Assembly: GCA_002964805.2 (NCBI GenBank) | Contig: PUDQ02000049.1 | Coordinates: 186,001 to 250,000 of the forward strand | Length of the DNA stretch: 64,000 nt | Origin: Trametes villosa | Taxonomy: Eukaryota > Basidiomycota > Agaricomycetes > Polyporales > Polyporaceae | Reading direction: 5' to 3' | Shown here: piece after piece, positions 1 to 11,084 of the stretch | How the letters are laid out: every line of letters begins with the position of its first letter | Numbering within the stretch: the stretch's first letter is position 1 | Made by a program: the position numbers and the translations under genes | The notes under the pieces: generated by a model | The model's input: only the letters and a program-made list of their open reading frames with translations | What the model was told of the DNA's origin: nothing | Database searches by the model: none

Positions 1-482
1 GAGCCCAATCTAGGGGTAGCCCGTCTACATCTTCTCGCATGGTTTAGAGAACGATCAACCCTCGCACACAGAAGTAATCCACTTCGCTCAGCGAATGTCA
101 TCTGTCCATCTTACCTTCCTAGATGATGTAGCCGCACCATCTCACCTCGATAGGTCGAGCTCTCCGTGAATAGGAGTCTTACCTCTATCAATGTGGACCC
201 AGGCGAAGTTGTATACATCGGTCGACGTAGCTGCCTCTCTCGGCTCGACCGTATCCATGCGTCGCCGAAGGCGAGTCCTCTCTCTCGGATATCTGTTATG
301 TACCCCGGTACTGACGCCGCACGCAGTGTCGTGATACGCCGCAACCTTGCACACAAGCCGCAAGTGCGAAGGCAAATGCAAGGCGGCCTGCCGTCACTCG
401 GGAAGCCGCGCACCTTGCGGGGGCCAGGATTCATCTTGGTAACGCGAGATGTAGCATCGCTGCGAAGCCTGGCGCAGGCGCG

Positions 483-496
483 TGTGCGCGATGGCG
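483..496 (+). promoter_or_regulatory. Shared GC-rich upstream box, copy A
   Basis: A TGTGCGCGATGGCG stretch lies about 140 bp before the ATG of copy A. Closely related boxes (core TGYGCGCGAYGG) occur 100-150 bp upstream of copies B, D, E and F, and a CCTTTATA stretch follows 15-20 bp downstream here. The conserved spacing suggests a promoter-proximal site, but it could simply be remnant homology from duplication. Confidence 0.4.
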
Positions 497-634
497 AGGG
501 TGGCACGTCCAGCCCTTTATAGTGCGCTCTTGCGCGGGCGAGCTCGGATGTTTACTACGAGCACGAGCGACCATCCTCCCGTTCCTTCAAGTCCTTACTT
601 CACCGACCGCACGTAAACTTGGACCAAAGCAACG

Positions 635-2603
635 ATGCGAAGGCTTTCTCACACCATCCTCGTGTCGACTCTGCCATACGTGTGCCTGCTTCTGCACTCC
701 GCGATTGCGCAGAATACAAGAGCTTGTCTAAGCGGTCAACTGGACTGGTACTTACAGGCGTTCGACGAGACACCTTGTGAGTGCCTTTTTGCCACGGCGA
801 TTGTTATGCTCAACAACCTCTCCTCGCGATGATAGGCCACACATATCTCAACCTCCGGCAGGTCTGCAATTCGAGCTGTGCGTGCACAACTTCGGCTGTG
901 GTAGTGTTGTGACTCCCCAGAGGCACGCTGGTATTAACACCTTCGTTTGGAGACACGCTACCCAACACGCTATCGATTCCGCCTTCAGAGAATGATTCTT
1001 GTCCTGCCGCTTCAGGTGCGTGTCGTAACGGACTTGTATGTGATCATTAGCCGCTGCTGATACGTGTTGCAGCGTCTTGCTGCTGCAATTCTGCCGCTTT
1101 TCAGCTGTACATGCTGTGCCTCAAGTGAGGGTCGGCTCATCCGGTGGTAGTGGCGCTTCCTGACACTGCTATAGTTGTGAACCACCGGCACCTGGCGGAC
1201 AGCGCCGCGGCGATTTTCAAGAGATATCTGCCGGTACGTTTTCTGAATATAGTAGCATCTCATGCCGGTGCCTGTGTAGGACTAATCATGACGTGTCGCT
1301 CGAAGACCCTACGGCGTACGCCGCCTACCTGCAGTCATGCGCACCGAACGAAGGCCAGACACAGCTAAACTCCCTGTAAGTACACACACGTCGGGTAACG
1401 TGACGGCTTGATATCTAACGATGTCACCAGGGTATGCCCTACTTCGGACAATGCTATACAAGCTGCCAATCTCCGAAACAAGAGCTTCCTATTTGCGCCC
1501 TTGATCAATGGCAACGAATGGTGCGTGGCCTGTTGGTCACCGTATGGGAGTGCCACTCTCACCGATTCCGCGTCTTGAACAGGACATAGTGAGCCACTCC
1601 CTCAGCTTGCGCATAATCGCACGCAACAAGGAATCTAACATATTGGCAGCAACGGAGCCGAGCAAGCATTCTCGGATACTGTAGCAGATTACCAAACCCT
1701 ATGTCCTTTCAAAACGTTCATCCCTTCCTCAAGCAACAGCCCTATCGCCACATTATTCCCTACCCAAGTATCTACAACAGTTAACCCAATCACGGTAAGA
1801 ACAACTACCATCGGAGTCGAGTATTCGCCGCTCACTGGACCTTTTCGCATAGACGGGCTCGACAGATGCTAGATCAAGTACCAACCTGAGCGAGGACGAG
1901 TCGAGCTCGGTAGAAGCCGGGTCTCCGAGGTCGGGAGTCTTGTCTCGTCCGGCGGCCTCTACGCAGCCCAATGCGACAATGCCGATCACAACCAAGGTAC
2001 GACGAGTTGTAACCGTTATAAGGTATTCCATGTTCACCGTCCACCTTGCATAGACACGCGTTAGTTCAAGTACCACTACGAACACGAGCAGCGACTCCGA
2101 CAGCGGCATTCGCTCAAATAAAGCCCGCACAGTCCCCCTCACAACGGTCGTCGGGATAGTGGCCGCGACAGTGGTACTCGTCGGAATCCTGCCGACAGCT
2201 CTATGGTACACGCGGAGACGGAAAAACAGTGCGCTGGTCCGGGCCCCCACCACGCATGGCGATCCTCAAGCAGCTACCGGAGCGGATGCCACCAGGACGT
2301 CACCAATTCCCGCTCAGGCGGCTCCGCCGAGGGAAACAGGTCAGCGTTGCCAACGTCCCTCTTCAGAAGCGCGAGGCTCTGACATCCGCGTCCTTGAAAG
2401 GGCATCGGCTCTCCCTGTCGCTTGATCCCCTGGACGACCGTCGCGTAGAATCGAGCTCTCTCGCAGTAGGCAGCCCGACGACTCCCTCGCTCGCCTTCGA
2501 CTCTGAGAAAATGTCTCAACAAGAAGACAGCGAACGCGGGTCCGACTCGCCGCCGCCGTATTCTACGGTATCTTCTGGGACGCTGCCGGGGTACATACCA
2601 TAG
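635..2603 (+). CDS. Copy A: Cys-rich single-pass membrane protein, family of nine
   Basis: Function unknown. The first exons can be traced at 635-776, 836-877, 953-1015, 1073-1124, 1175-1233, 1306-1375 and 1431-1520; later exons are less certain. Exon 1 encodes a signal peptide and the family signature CLSGQLDWY...ETPC, with the last Cys codon split by intron 1. Exon 2 carries LRQVCNSSC and exon 4 the family-defining CCCNSAAFQLYMLCLK. A transmembrane helix (about 2115-2220) ends in the stop-transfer residues YTRRRK. The last exon encodes a cytoplasmic tail with SPPPYST (a PPxY motif at 2550-2561) and ends LPGYIP, shorter than copies B, D and E. The orientation predicted is extracellular N-terminus and cytoplasmic C-terminus. 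It shares a 161-bp near-identical tract with copy B, including an intron. Membership in the family is clear; exact splicing between 1520 and 2100 is not. Confidence 0.7.
1081..1241 (+). repeat. 161-bp tract nearly identical to 4515-4675
   Basis: Spans most of exon 4, a whole intron and exon 5 of copy A. Aligned by eye with copy B it shows one mismatch, although flanking introns and exons are much more diverged. This pattern fits a recent gene-conversion event. Confidence 0.75.
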
Positions 2604-2845
2604 GAGAGGAGTTAACGGCTACTGCAGGCAGTGGACGCGCATGCGATACAGTACGCTCACTCCCGCCCCCGCCATTCTCGGATTGAATAGAGTGAAGTTT
2701 CCCCTGCCACCGTGGAGTCCGCATGTGGCGAACACAATTGACCATCCTGTTCGTAAGTCCCATAATGATTCCCATTCTCCGCAAATAATCGTGTCGTCCG
2801 AGGTCATGACTCGTCTCATGAACGAGCGACAAGTACGCGCGTACA

Positions 2846-3137
2846 ATGGCTAAGCTCTTCTTCACGTACCTCTCGGGCCGTGGCGCGGGCGCATGGGAGT
2901 ACGTGCATCCGCTCGAGGAGCTCAAGCACTGCCTCGAGCGCACGAGAGTGCGCGATATCGACAATGTGTCGGACGCCTATGCAGCACATCGCGTTCGCGG
3001 CGCACTGCATGCGCCGGGGGCGTCGACGAGGCTGAAGTTAACATCACGGATACGTACGGAGAGCAGCTGCTCATGATCCGCTTCCGGAACCATGCGAGGG
3101 AGCACCGGCCGTCGCTGTACCTGTTCGTGAGCGGAGT
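2846..3137 (+). pseudogene. Decayed fragment of a DUG3-type amidotransferase
   Basis: The stretch reads FFTYLSGRGAGAWEY, then HPLEELKHCLER, then after a frame change GEQLLMIRFRNHAREH. These match in order the middle of the intact DUG3 gene at about 7330-7590. The N-terminal Cys nucleophile region and the C-terminus are absent, the central part is deleted or scrambled, and the frame is broken. It lies just downstream of copy A, as the intact gene lies downstream of copy B. It therefore looks like the decayed partner in a tandem duplication of a two-gene unit. No active product is expected. Confidence 0.75.
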
Positions 3138-3141
3138 TTGA

Positions 3142-3913
3142 CCCTTCACTCCAGTCCACTCCGCCCTCGCGTGTTTGCACAATTTAGGGTCCTAAAACTT
3201 TTGGAAGAATTGGTGGAGACCTGAAATGTACCCGCAGTTTACTGCAACCATCTCGCAAGCCAGAGTAACACCATGAGAGCATGAGAGAACGTGGCAGACG
3301 CCCGCCACACCTCTCGCGATGTTCCCCTGCTCGTTCGAGCTCCGCCGTTCTCACGGGGGGGCGTCTCCGCCATCCAGCCAGCTAGGGCCAGCTGAGGCTC
3401 CAGCCTGAGGCCCCTCCTCATACATCGTTCTAGCTAACCCTTGTTCGCGTGATCGGCACGAGCGCTGTCTAGGAGACGGTAAAGTTTGACTGAACCCCCG
3501 CACCCCAGAGGGATCCACCTCCCTCAGCAGAAATCATCTGTCTATTCCACTTGTTAGATGGCGAAGTTCTGTATAATCACGATGCGCTGCCCAAAATCAA
3601 GATCCCGACTCCTGCGTTGCACAACATGACTGGCGGAGCAGTCTCTCCAGACCTGGCCGTATCCGAGCACTGTCAGAATCCCTTGCGAGTGGATCTTATC
3701 TTTTGGATGTCTGTTGTGTCTCCTGATACTGACCTTTCTTGCGCAGTCCCGCAGTGCGCCACGGCCTTTCGCACAACCTCGAGGGAAGCGCGCAAGCCAA
3801 TTACGATGTATGCCGTGTGGTCCCTACGATCTTTGTCTCACGAGAGCGCCCCTACCGCGGGCTGAGCTCGATCTCCACCTCGGAACGCGGCATGACGGCG
3901 CAGCGTTGTGAAG
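3142..3913. other. Intergenic, no gene seen
   Basis: The short ORFs here lack family resemblance and splice signals. The distal part (about 3780-3913) resembles the region upstream of copy D, so it is probably duplicated 5' flank of the membrane-protein family. Confidence 0.5.
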
Positions 3914-3930
3914 GTGTGCGCGCGCGAGGG
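3914..3930 (+). promoter_or_regulatory. Shared GC-rich upstream box, copy B
   Basis: GTGTGCGCGCGCGAGGG lies about 135-150 bp before the copy B ATG and matches the boxes upstream of A, D, E and F. A downstream CATATCTAG is shared with copy D (TATATCTAG). Confidence 0.4.
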
Positions 3931-4062
3931 TAATGAGCTCGTCCCATATCTAGCTCGTCCGATGGGTGGCACACTCGGAGCACTCCCACTACCACTGACA
4001 ACCGAGTCGCTAAGTTCTCTCAGATGTCCACCAGCTGGAGGTACCCTTGGACCAGGCCAGCG

Positions 4063-6143
4063 ATGTCGAGGCTTCTTCACGCCTTCCTCATATCGACTCT
4101 GCCATACATATACCTGCTTCGAGGTACTGCTTTCGCACAAGAAGCAGGAAAGTGTGCGAGCGGCCACCCGGAATGGTACCTGCGGGCGTTCGGCGAAACA
4201 CCTTGTGAGTGCTTCGAGTCTGCTACGATACTGTGTTTGTTTCGAGCAACCACTCCTTGGGATGATAGGCGATACATATCTCACCCTCCGGCACGTCTGC
4301 AATTCGAGCTGTACGTACGCAACTTCGGTTGTGGTATTCTTGTGACCACCGAGAGGCAAGCTGGTATTGAACATCCTCGTTTGAAGACAGGCCACCCAAC
4401 ACGCTATCGATTCCGCCATCGGAGAATGATTCTTGCCCTCTTCTTTCAGGTGCGCGTCGTAAGGGGCTTAGATGTGAGCACTAGGCACCGCTGATATGTG
4501 CTGCAGCGTCTTGTTGCTGCAATTCTGCCGCTTTTCAGCTGTACATGCTGTGCCTCAAGTGAGGGTCGGCTCATCCGGTGGTAGTGGCGCTTCCTGACAC
4601 TGCTATAGTTGTGAACCACCGGCACCTGGCGGACAGCGCCGCGGCGAATTTCAAGAGATATCTGCCGGTACGTTTCTTGCACTCCTTCATATATCATCAT
4701 GCCTGCGCAGAGCTGACCCTGCGCGCTTGAAGACTCTACGACATACTCCGTCTACCTCCAAAATTGCACGAGCCAAGGCTCCCAGCCGCAACTGAATCCC
4801 CCGTGAGTACTCAGCAGCGAGCAAAGTGTGCTGGCTTTATATCATAATCCACGACACTATTAGGATTGTGTGCCCTACCTCAGACGACGCCATACAAACT
4901 GCCCAACTCCGAAACAAGAGCTTTTTATTTGCACCCCTATTCAATGACAACGGAAATAAATGGTGCGTGGTCGTGAGACAGTACCTGCAAATATCACTCA
5001 TCCCCGATTTCGCGCCAAAAACAGGACATAGTGAGCTATTTCCTCAAATCTCGCAAGATACCAACCTTATGGAATTAAACACAACCGTAGTGACGGAGCT
5101 GAGCGAGCATTCTCGAGTTCTTCAACAGATTTACAGACCCAATGTCCTCCTACGGCATCAACTGCACCCCCAAGCGACCGTACGGCCTCGCCGGCTACAG
5201 CGACCACCACCCAGTTGTCGACAACAGCGCCGAGCTCAGCTATGGTAGGGATGAATGTCATTAGTCTCAAGCATTCCTCGATTGACGAACTTCTCTGCAC
5301 AGACGGCGCCGTCAAATGGTAGCCAAATCCCCAGCGCGAGCTCCAGCTCAAGCAACATCACGCCAAGTCCCTCAATCGCCTCATCCATGGACAGTACTTC
5401 TAGCTTCTCATCCTCAACATCGTCGATGACAACTACAGTAAGTAGGAGAAGGATTGGGGTCGACATCTGACACGCTTGTTCAATGCGCTCTTCCTCGTTT
5501 AGACACAAACAGAAACAGCTGGCTCAAGTGCCAATGCCAGGCCCGGCGACCGGGGCGGGGACGAGGAAGAGCCTCGCCTAGGAAGAGCCCGCTCGGTGCC
5601 CCTCAACACGGTCATTGGGATAGCGGTCGCATCAGCGACAATCATCGGAATCCTGCTGACGGTTCTGTGGTGTTCGCGGAGACAAAGACGCAGCGCAGCC
5701 GCCCTGAGCACTCTTGGATCGACTACCGCAGAAGACATGAAACGGCCTCGTTCCGCGGTGGCTCGGCAAGCAGGTCAGTAGCGGTTCTTTACAAGAGCGC
5801 GGGATTCTGATTCTCGTGTGTCCCAGGAGCGTCTTTCTCCGCGTCTTTCTCCCCTCTCCTCGGCCGTCGCGCAAATTCTCCCGCCGAGTGTAGCTCGACC
5901 GCCTTCAACCCCGAGGCTATGGTCCGGCAAGGAGATAGCGCGCGCGTGTCGCCGCGCGCACATTCCACGACGTACTCGGACACGCTTCCGGGGTACACGG
6001 GTTGGGACACGAAGTCCATAGGGGAGAAATCGGTGGCGAGCCAGCTCACCGTGACGGACTCGCGCGTTCAGGAGTCGATGCTAGATTGCTCACCCGACCC
6101 CTTCGTGCCCCTCGAGCCTATACGACTGGAGTCGTCGGAGTAG
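4063..6143 (+). CDS. Copy B: Cys-rich single-pass membrane protein, family of nine
   Basis: Function unknown. Exon 1 encodes a signal peptide ending near GTAFAQ, followed by CASGHPEWY and ETPC with the Cys codon split by an intron. Downstream exons carry a conserved LRHVCNSSC, then CCCNSAAFQLYMLCLK. A later exon carries LRNKSFLFAPLFNDN, the family F-L-F/Y motif. About 5300-5440 encodes a Ser/Thr-rich stalk. A transmembrane helix follows (about 5600-5670, VIGIAVASATIIGILLTVLW) and then basic SRRQRR. The tail (about 5820-6143) contains DTLPGYTGWDTKS and ends PLEPIRLESSE, the tail class shared with D, E and F. The ATG at 4063 was chosen because it opens the signal peptide. The number of exons between 4920 and 5500 is uncertain. 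An apparent frame break in exon 3 disappears if the acceptor after CGTTTGAAG is used, as in other copies. Confidence 0.7.
4515..4675 (+). repeat. 161-bp tract nearly identical to 1081-1241
   Basis: Partner of the copy A tract; it covers two exons and the intron between them with one mismatch. Confidence 0.75.
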
Positions 6144-6726
6144 ACCTCATTCTTTCCTGCTTACTTCTTGGTAGAGCCTCTGGATGGTGGGACATTGTCG
6201 TCGTCGGGACCAAGAGTTCATCATATTTATCGGAATACCCATGTCCCCGGACCAGTCCTTTCCGGTATGCAGTTCATCATTGCGACTCACGACCTTGAAA
6301 CTCTTCGGTCACGCGAGCTATCCTTGACTACGACGACGACTGTGTGGGCTATTTATAGACGAAGTGATACGCATCTGTATCGTGCTCATCCTTGCAGACG
6401 TACAGCGAGTCTGCGCGCGCGATGAACCTTCCTCAATGTGATCTGAACCGGTGACCTTCGGGGTGAAGCCCCGTCGCTGTGCCTGACTCCCTGAGCGCAG
6501 ATGGCAAGGAGAATAGCACTTACCCAGCGGGTATCGTGCTATACACCGTGAGTGTGGAGCTCGTACACGAGGTGGGTGCACCGGCGCAGCCCAGGCTCAT
6601 AATCCAGACAGACGTCACCAGCGGTAGGTAGTAGTGGCTACCAGCAACGAAGCACGACCCCACACCCCAGCCCTCGCCATCGCACCCCCATAGCTCGCCA
6701 CCACCGCCCACGACAGCCAAGCCGAC
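6144..6726. other. Intergenic, 5' flank of DUG3
   Basis: I see no supported gene. A pyrimidine-rich stretch immediately precedes the DUG3 start. Confidence 0.5.
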
Positions 6727-7815
6727 ATGTGCAGGTGGTTCGCGTACCTCTCGACGACCGAGCCGTGCCTGCTCGAGGACGTCCTCATCCTGCCCGATCA
6801 CGCGATCGCGAAACAGGTGCACGACCGCTTCCTCCCCTACCTCTTTCACTTCGAGCCCGATGCGGACCACAAGTCCACCAAGAAGGAGATGAGCCTCCGC
6901 AACAGCCCGTACAACCTCGACGGCCTCGGCGTCGTCTGGTGAGCATCGCACGCGCGCGCCATCCTGTGAACCTCACTTACAACCCCTGCCGCACCTAGGT
7001 ACACCAACGCACGCGCCGACTTCCGCGCCTGCGCAGGCCCGCGCCCCGTCTCCTACAAGATCCTCCGCCAACCCCAAACAGACCCCATCTTCCAGTCGCT
7101 CTGTGCGGGGACCGCCGCGCACGCCGTCTTCGCGCACATCCGCGCCGCGTCCGGCGCGACCGCGATCACGACGTACAACAACCACCCCTTCACCTTCGGC
7201 CGGCACGCGTTCATGCACAACGGCGTCGTCGCGCACTTCGCGGACATCAAGCGCGCGCTCGCGCTCGCGCTCTCCGGCGGCGCGCACGACCTCGTGAAGG
7301 GCACGACGGACTCGGAGCTCCTCGCCGCGCTCTTCTTCACGTACCTCGAGGGCCGCCGCGGCGCGTGCGCGTGGGAGGACGCGCACCCGCTCGAGGAGCT
7401 CAAGCACTGCCTCGAGCGCGCGCTCACCACCGTGTTCCAGCTGCAGCGCGAGGCGCTCGCGGGCACGGGGAAGACACCGGAGGCGTCGAGCTTGAACATC
7501 GCGATCACGGATGGGGAGCAGCTGCTCGCGATCCGCTTCCGGAACCACGCGACGGAGCACCCGCCGTCGTTGTACCTCTCCACCCGCGCGGGCATCGCGC
7601 TGAACACGAAGTTCCCCGGCCACCCGGACGTCGAGGGCGCGGACAACGGCGCGGCGAACTTGAAGGCGGAGGAGGAGCATGGGGACCATGTCATCATCGC
7701 GAGCGAGCCGACGACGTTCAGGGAGGAGGACTGGGAGCTGATCCCGAAGAATCAGTGCGTCATGGTGGGTCGGGACATGGTCATTAGACGCGAGCCGGTA
7801 GATGTGCAGTTCTAG
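6727..7815 (+). CDS. DUG3: DUG3-type class II glutamine amidotransferase
   Basis: Exons are 6727-6938 and 6999-7815 (342 residues), close in length to yeast Dug3. The protein begins MCRWFAYL, so after Met removal Cys2 is the N-terminal nucleophile of class II (Ntn) amidotransferases. Further family marks are the SPYNLDGLGVVWY stretch, HIRAASG, NNHPFTFGRHAFMHNG and TTDSELLAALFFTYL. In yeast, Dug3 works with Dug2 in the cytosolic Dug1-independent breakdown of glutathione; the same role is inferred here. The intron splits the Trp codon TG|G. The 3' exon is very GC-rich and has long antisense open frames that are composition shadows. A broken copy of the middle of this gene lies at 2846-3137. The start is firm because of the MC- N-terminus. 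Confidence 0.93.
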
Positions 7816-8161
7816 TTGGGTGTAGTGTAAGCCTCTGTACTATCACGATGTTCACATACCTCTATGAGATGTGCGAGGGCGCGAGATAGACTCCCTGGAT
7901 TCAAACGGTGGTTCCTGTAGAGGGCAATACAGTATACTATCGCGCTGCCCGTGGACAGCCGTGTTTAGATTGCCGGCTGGTATATGACCATGACGCGCGC
8001 ATGGCTGCGCCAGTGTCGGTCGGCGGCGTGCGTGCACTACGATTACCAAGTACTAATATGACAGGCGTGAGCGACCCAAACGAGTGAATGTGACAAATGG
8101 CACCAAGGAGCACAGTATACGATAGCGGGGTAGATGGGTCCATATATCCAGTCCAAAGCGG
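7816..8161. other. Short intergenic between convergent genes
   Basis: Lies between the 3' ends of DUG3 (+) and copy C (-). It contains matching arms GGGCAATACAGTATACTATCG (near 7922) and its near-complement around 8110-8130, a possible hairpin-forming inverted repeat about 180 bp apart. No gene is seen. Confidence 0.4.
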
Positions 8162-9921
8162 CTATGACGAGGGCGGCGGCGGCCTCTTCACGTCCCGTCC
8201 TCGCGGCGCCAGCGCCAGCACCGACGGCCGCTCGGTCACATTGGTCGCCCCCGAGGTGACCGTGCCGCCGCTCCCGCCCTCCGTCGGCGGAGGGATCTCG
8301 TACGCCGGCGTGTCGACGGGCGAAGACGTCTGCGACGCGTCCCACGACTGGCGGTATGCGGGCGGCAGCCTGCCCGACTGCGAGCGCTGGAGGGCGGGCA
8401 CCGGCCCCGCGTCCTCGTGTCGCGAGCCCTCGTCATCGAGCGAGTGCGAGCTGTCCCAGGGCCCGGCGAGCTTCTCCCCGGGGCTGACGTGCCCGCGTGG
8501 AAGGAGCGCGAACTCTTCCGAAGCCGGCTTCCCTCCTCCGTACCCGGAATCTGCGGGGTTGTCAGCGCTGCCGGCGAGAATCGGACACAGCAATACGAGG
8601 TGAACGTACTGCTCTGAATCGAGACACCAGAGAAAGGGGTGATGACGGCCGTCGACTGGTTGTCGGAGCCACCGTACTCGTTGCTGAGGTCGAGGGGCGT
8701 GGGCCCTCGTCGTCGTCGAGTGATACGGTAGATGACGAAGCCGAGCGCGGCCAAGCCAACGGCGCCGAGGACGCCGCCAACGACGCCTCCGATGATAGGC
8801 GCAATAGAGGATGAGGAAGGCTTGTCCGATGTGGATGAAGCGGACGGGGACAGCGCTGTTTGGGACGCGGACGCGCTGCTGAGGGATGCCGACGACCTGA
8901 GCGTCGAGTTGCAGTGCGTGAATGTGTTGTTGTTCGTTACGGCAAAGTCCTTCGACATCGTTTGCTTCGTGTACTCGCTGCAGCAAAGGTCAAGGACGGC
9001 CGCGTCCCTGATGGAAGAGCACTCACTAATACCTGCCATGATCGTGAGCCACTTGTCGCGAGATGAGAACCGACATGCACTCACCAGGATCCGTCTCCCC
9101 AGAATAATGAGTAGAGGTTCCGGTCGACCTTGATCTCCCGATTGCAAACCGCAGTCTGGATGTCATTCGGAAGCCTGCAGTCGGCGTTAGGTGACGTTCA
9201 TATGACATGTAGGAGCGAGGACGCACGTGCGATTGAGCACCACACTGTGGCATGTCGACGTGTACATGCGGTATGCGCCAGATCCTATGAAGGAATTTTA
9301 GACGGAGGGATCATATAGTCAGATAGAGCCACGAACCGGCATCGAGGCCTATATCTCCACCCGACGTGTCGAACTGACAGCTAGCGGGCCAGCGTCAGCG
9401 CCAGACCTCGAGGAGCAGAGTGCGGTGTGGCGAAGACGTACTTGTAGCATAGCATGCTCAGCGCCCAAGATACGGAATTACAGCAACATGTGGCTGTCAA
9501 AGCGTCATTACGGGTCATGAGGTCAACAGAGCGCAGAACGGCTCACAAAGTTGGTCGTCACAGGTGTCGCCAGGCGTGTTGGTGTCGAACTGGGGCACCT
9601 TATCTTGAGAATAGGCAACAAGGCTAAGCAATCGCCAGTCCGTGCGGCCGGGTACTCATGTGACACTCACAGTCGGGATTGCATATCTGCCTCAGCCGCT
9701 GGTAGGTAGCACCTAGGCGCAGACACCGCCCTGCGTGAGGTGGTGTGTCGCGAAATAAAGCTAAGCGAGTACTCACAGGGCGTCTCTCCCACTACGTTCG
9801 TGTACCAGTCCAGCTGTGTGCTTGCGCACGTCGTGTTCCCCGGGCTTCTGACACCGGCCGCAGCTAACCAGAGAGAAGACCCGAGAAGGGAATGGGCGAA
9901 GAGGCTGGATAGCCGGATCAT
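8162..9921 (-). CDS. Copy C: Cys-rich single-pass membrane protein, family of nine
   Basis: Function unknown. The start at 9921 gives a signal peptide, then CASTQLDWYTNVVGETPC with the Cys codon split by the first intron. Other family marks are CCCNSVSWALSMLCYK (about 9436-9490), LPNDIQTAVCN, an LYS-FWGDGSW variant of the F-L-Y-GGW motif, and NNNTFTHC before a Ser-rich stalk. The transmembrane helix (about 8735-8810) is glycine-rich (IIGGVVGGVLGAVGLAAL) and ends RITRRRRG. The cytoplasmic tail contains SGRLPPAYRQSW; PPAY at 8354-8365 is a PPxY motif that in fungi docks WW-domain ubiquitin ligases such as Rsp5 (known for the motif, inferred here). It belongs to the tail class of H and I, but its C-terminus is Arg/Pro-rich and lacks the PLxPxR end. 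Confidence 0.7.
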
Positions 9922-11084
9922 GGACGCTCGAACCAGGCTCCAGGCAGGCAGAGGTCGATCTGAGGGAAGTAATGGACCACGCGAGAGAGTCGGCGAGTAG
10001 TAGAAGCTCTGGCGCGTTGAGGCTGCCCCCCAGGGTGCTTGGAGGCTGTACCGTGGTTGGTTATCGTGTAGTCTTGGCAACGAGGACGTGTCAAGTCGCG
10101 CACTCACCCTCGGAAAGGGTGGCAGACGAGTGCTAAAGTATGGGTGGCGGAAGGAGAGACCGAGGCAGGACGTGATGGGAGGTTACAGACGAGTTGTTGG
10201 CAGCCTCGGCGCGGAATGGTCGTCGGGTCGCATTTTTCCGCGTGGTCGACGGGCACCTACCTTTTTTGCACCGAGGCCGAGTCGCGGCCGCCTCCCCTGC
10301 GAGCATGTCGGCAAATGTGTTGGGGCCCCGATCACTACGAGAGATCGCGATCATCCTGACCCCAGTCGGGGTTCATGCATCATAACCCATGGTCGAATGC
10401 CTCCGACGTCAAAGATGTTTCTGGGAGAATATGCCGTTTGAAATGTTGAAAAGGCGTACAGCGCGCCGGGTGCCGATGCTGAGCGCTGAGCTGTTGCACC
10501 GAACAAAACTTCGTAGAATGCGGGCAGGGAGTCACTGCAAGGGCGGCACCGGGGAAGCGGGACCACATGGGAGAGTGGCGGTGCTGGCGATCAATCTCAT
10601 TGACAGCAGCGCAAGCGCCCAAAGAGTCTCCATCCGCGCCTCGCTGCCGCTCGGGACCGACAACTTGAGTGTCGTCGCGTGAGGAGGGACAAGACGTTGG
10701 GCTCGGGCGGCGACTATCGCCCAAATGAGCTCAGGGAACGGATGCTCAGACGAACATCCAGCTATGCATGGAGAACTTACGTACCGCGGCCATACGGGCG
10801 AGCCGGCATGACAGTCCGCGGAAAGGAAACCCCCGGTGATGCAACGTCCGTGGAGGGCTCGTCCTTCGCTACATGCCAGATAATGCTTCCGCATCTTCAT
10901 ACGTAGCCAAAATGTGACACGCTCCTGGCGCCCGACATTTGACGCGCCTTGGGCGACGAGATATCCTACTAGTACAGACAGCCTATCGTTACACGCGGCT
11001 GCAAATCCTGCACGAGCAGTGGATAGCGTCACCGCTAGCACGCCGAGGAGCAAGCCACTCAGATACTTACCTCCTTACTTCCTT
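9922..11084. other. Region without a confident gene
   Basis: The reverse strand is open at 10532-11053, starting with a hydrophobic stretch (VLAVTLSTARAGFAAAC). No start codon context, splice pattern or family resemblance could be settled. It could hold an unrecognised small gene immediately downstream of the aldolase. Confidence 0.3.

Noticed and set aside
4330..4460. Frameshift in exon 3 of copy B compared with copy A
   Set aside because: The extra base falls in the intron if the acceptor after GTTTGAAG is used, and the same acceptor position fits A, D, E and I.
6973..7697. Long antisense frames (214 and 238 codons) opposite the DUG3 exon
   Set aside because: They are Arg/Val/Ala-rich shadows of a GC-rich coding exon whose sense strand has clear amidotransferase motifs.
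7922..8130. Widely spaced inverted repeat as a mobile element
   Set aside because: Only one pair of arms about 20 bp long is seen, with no element-like ends or target duplication; noted only in the intergenic entry.
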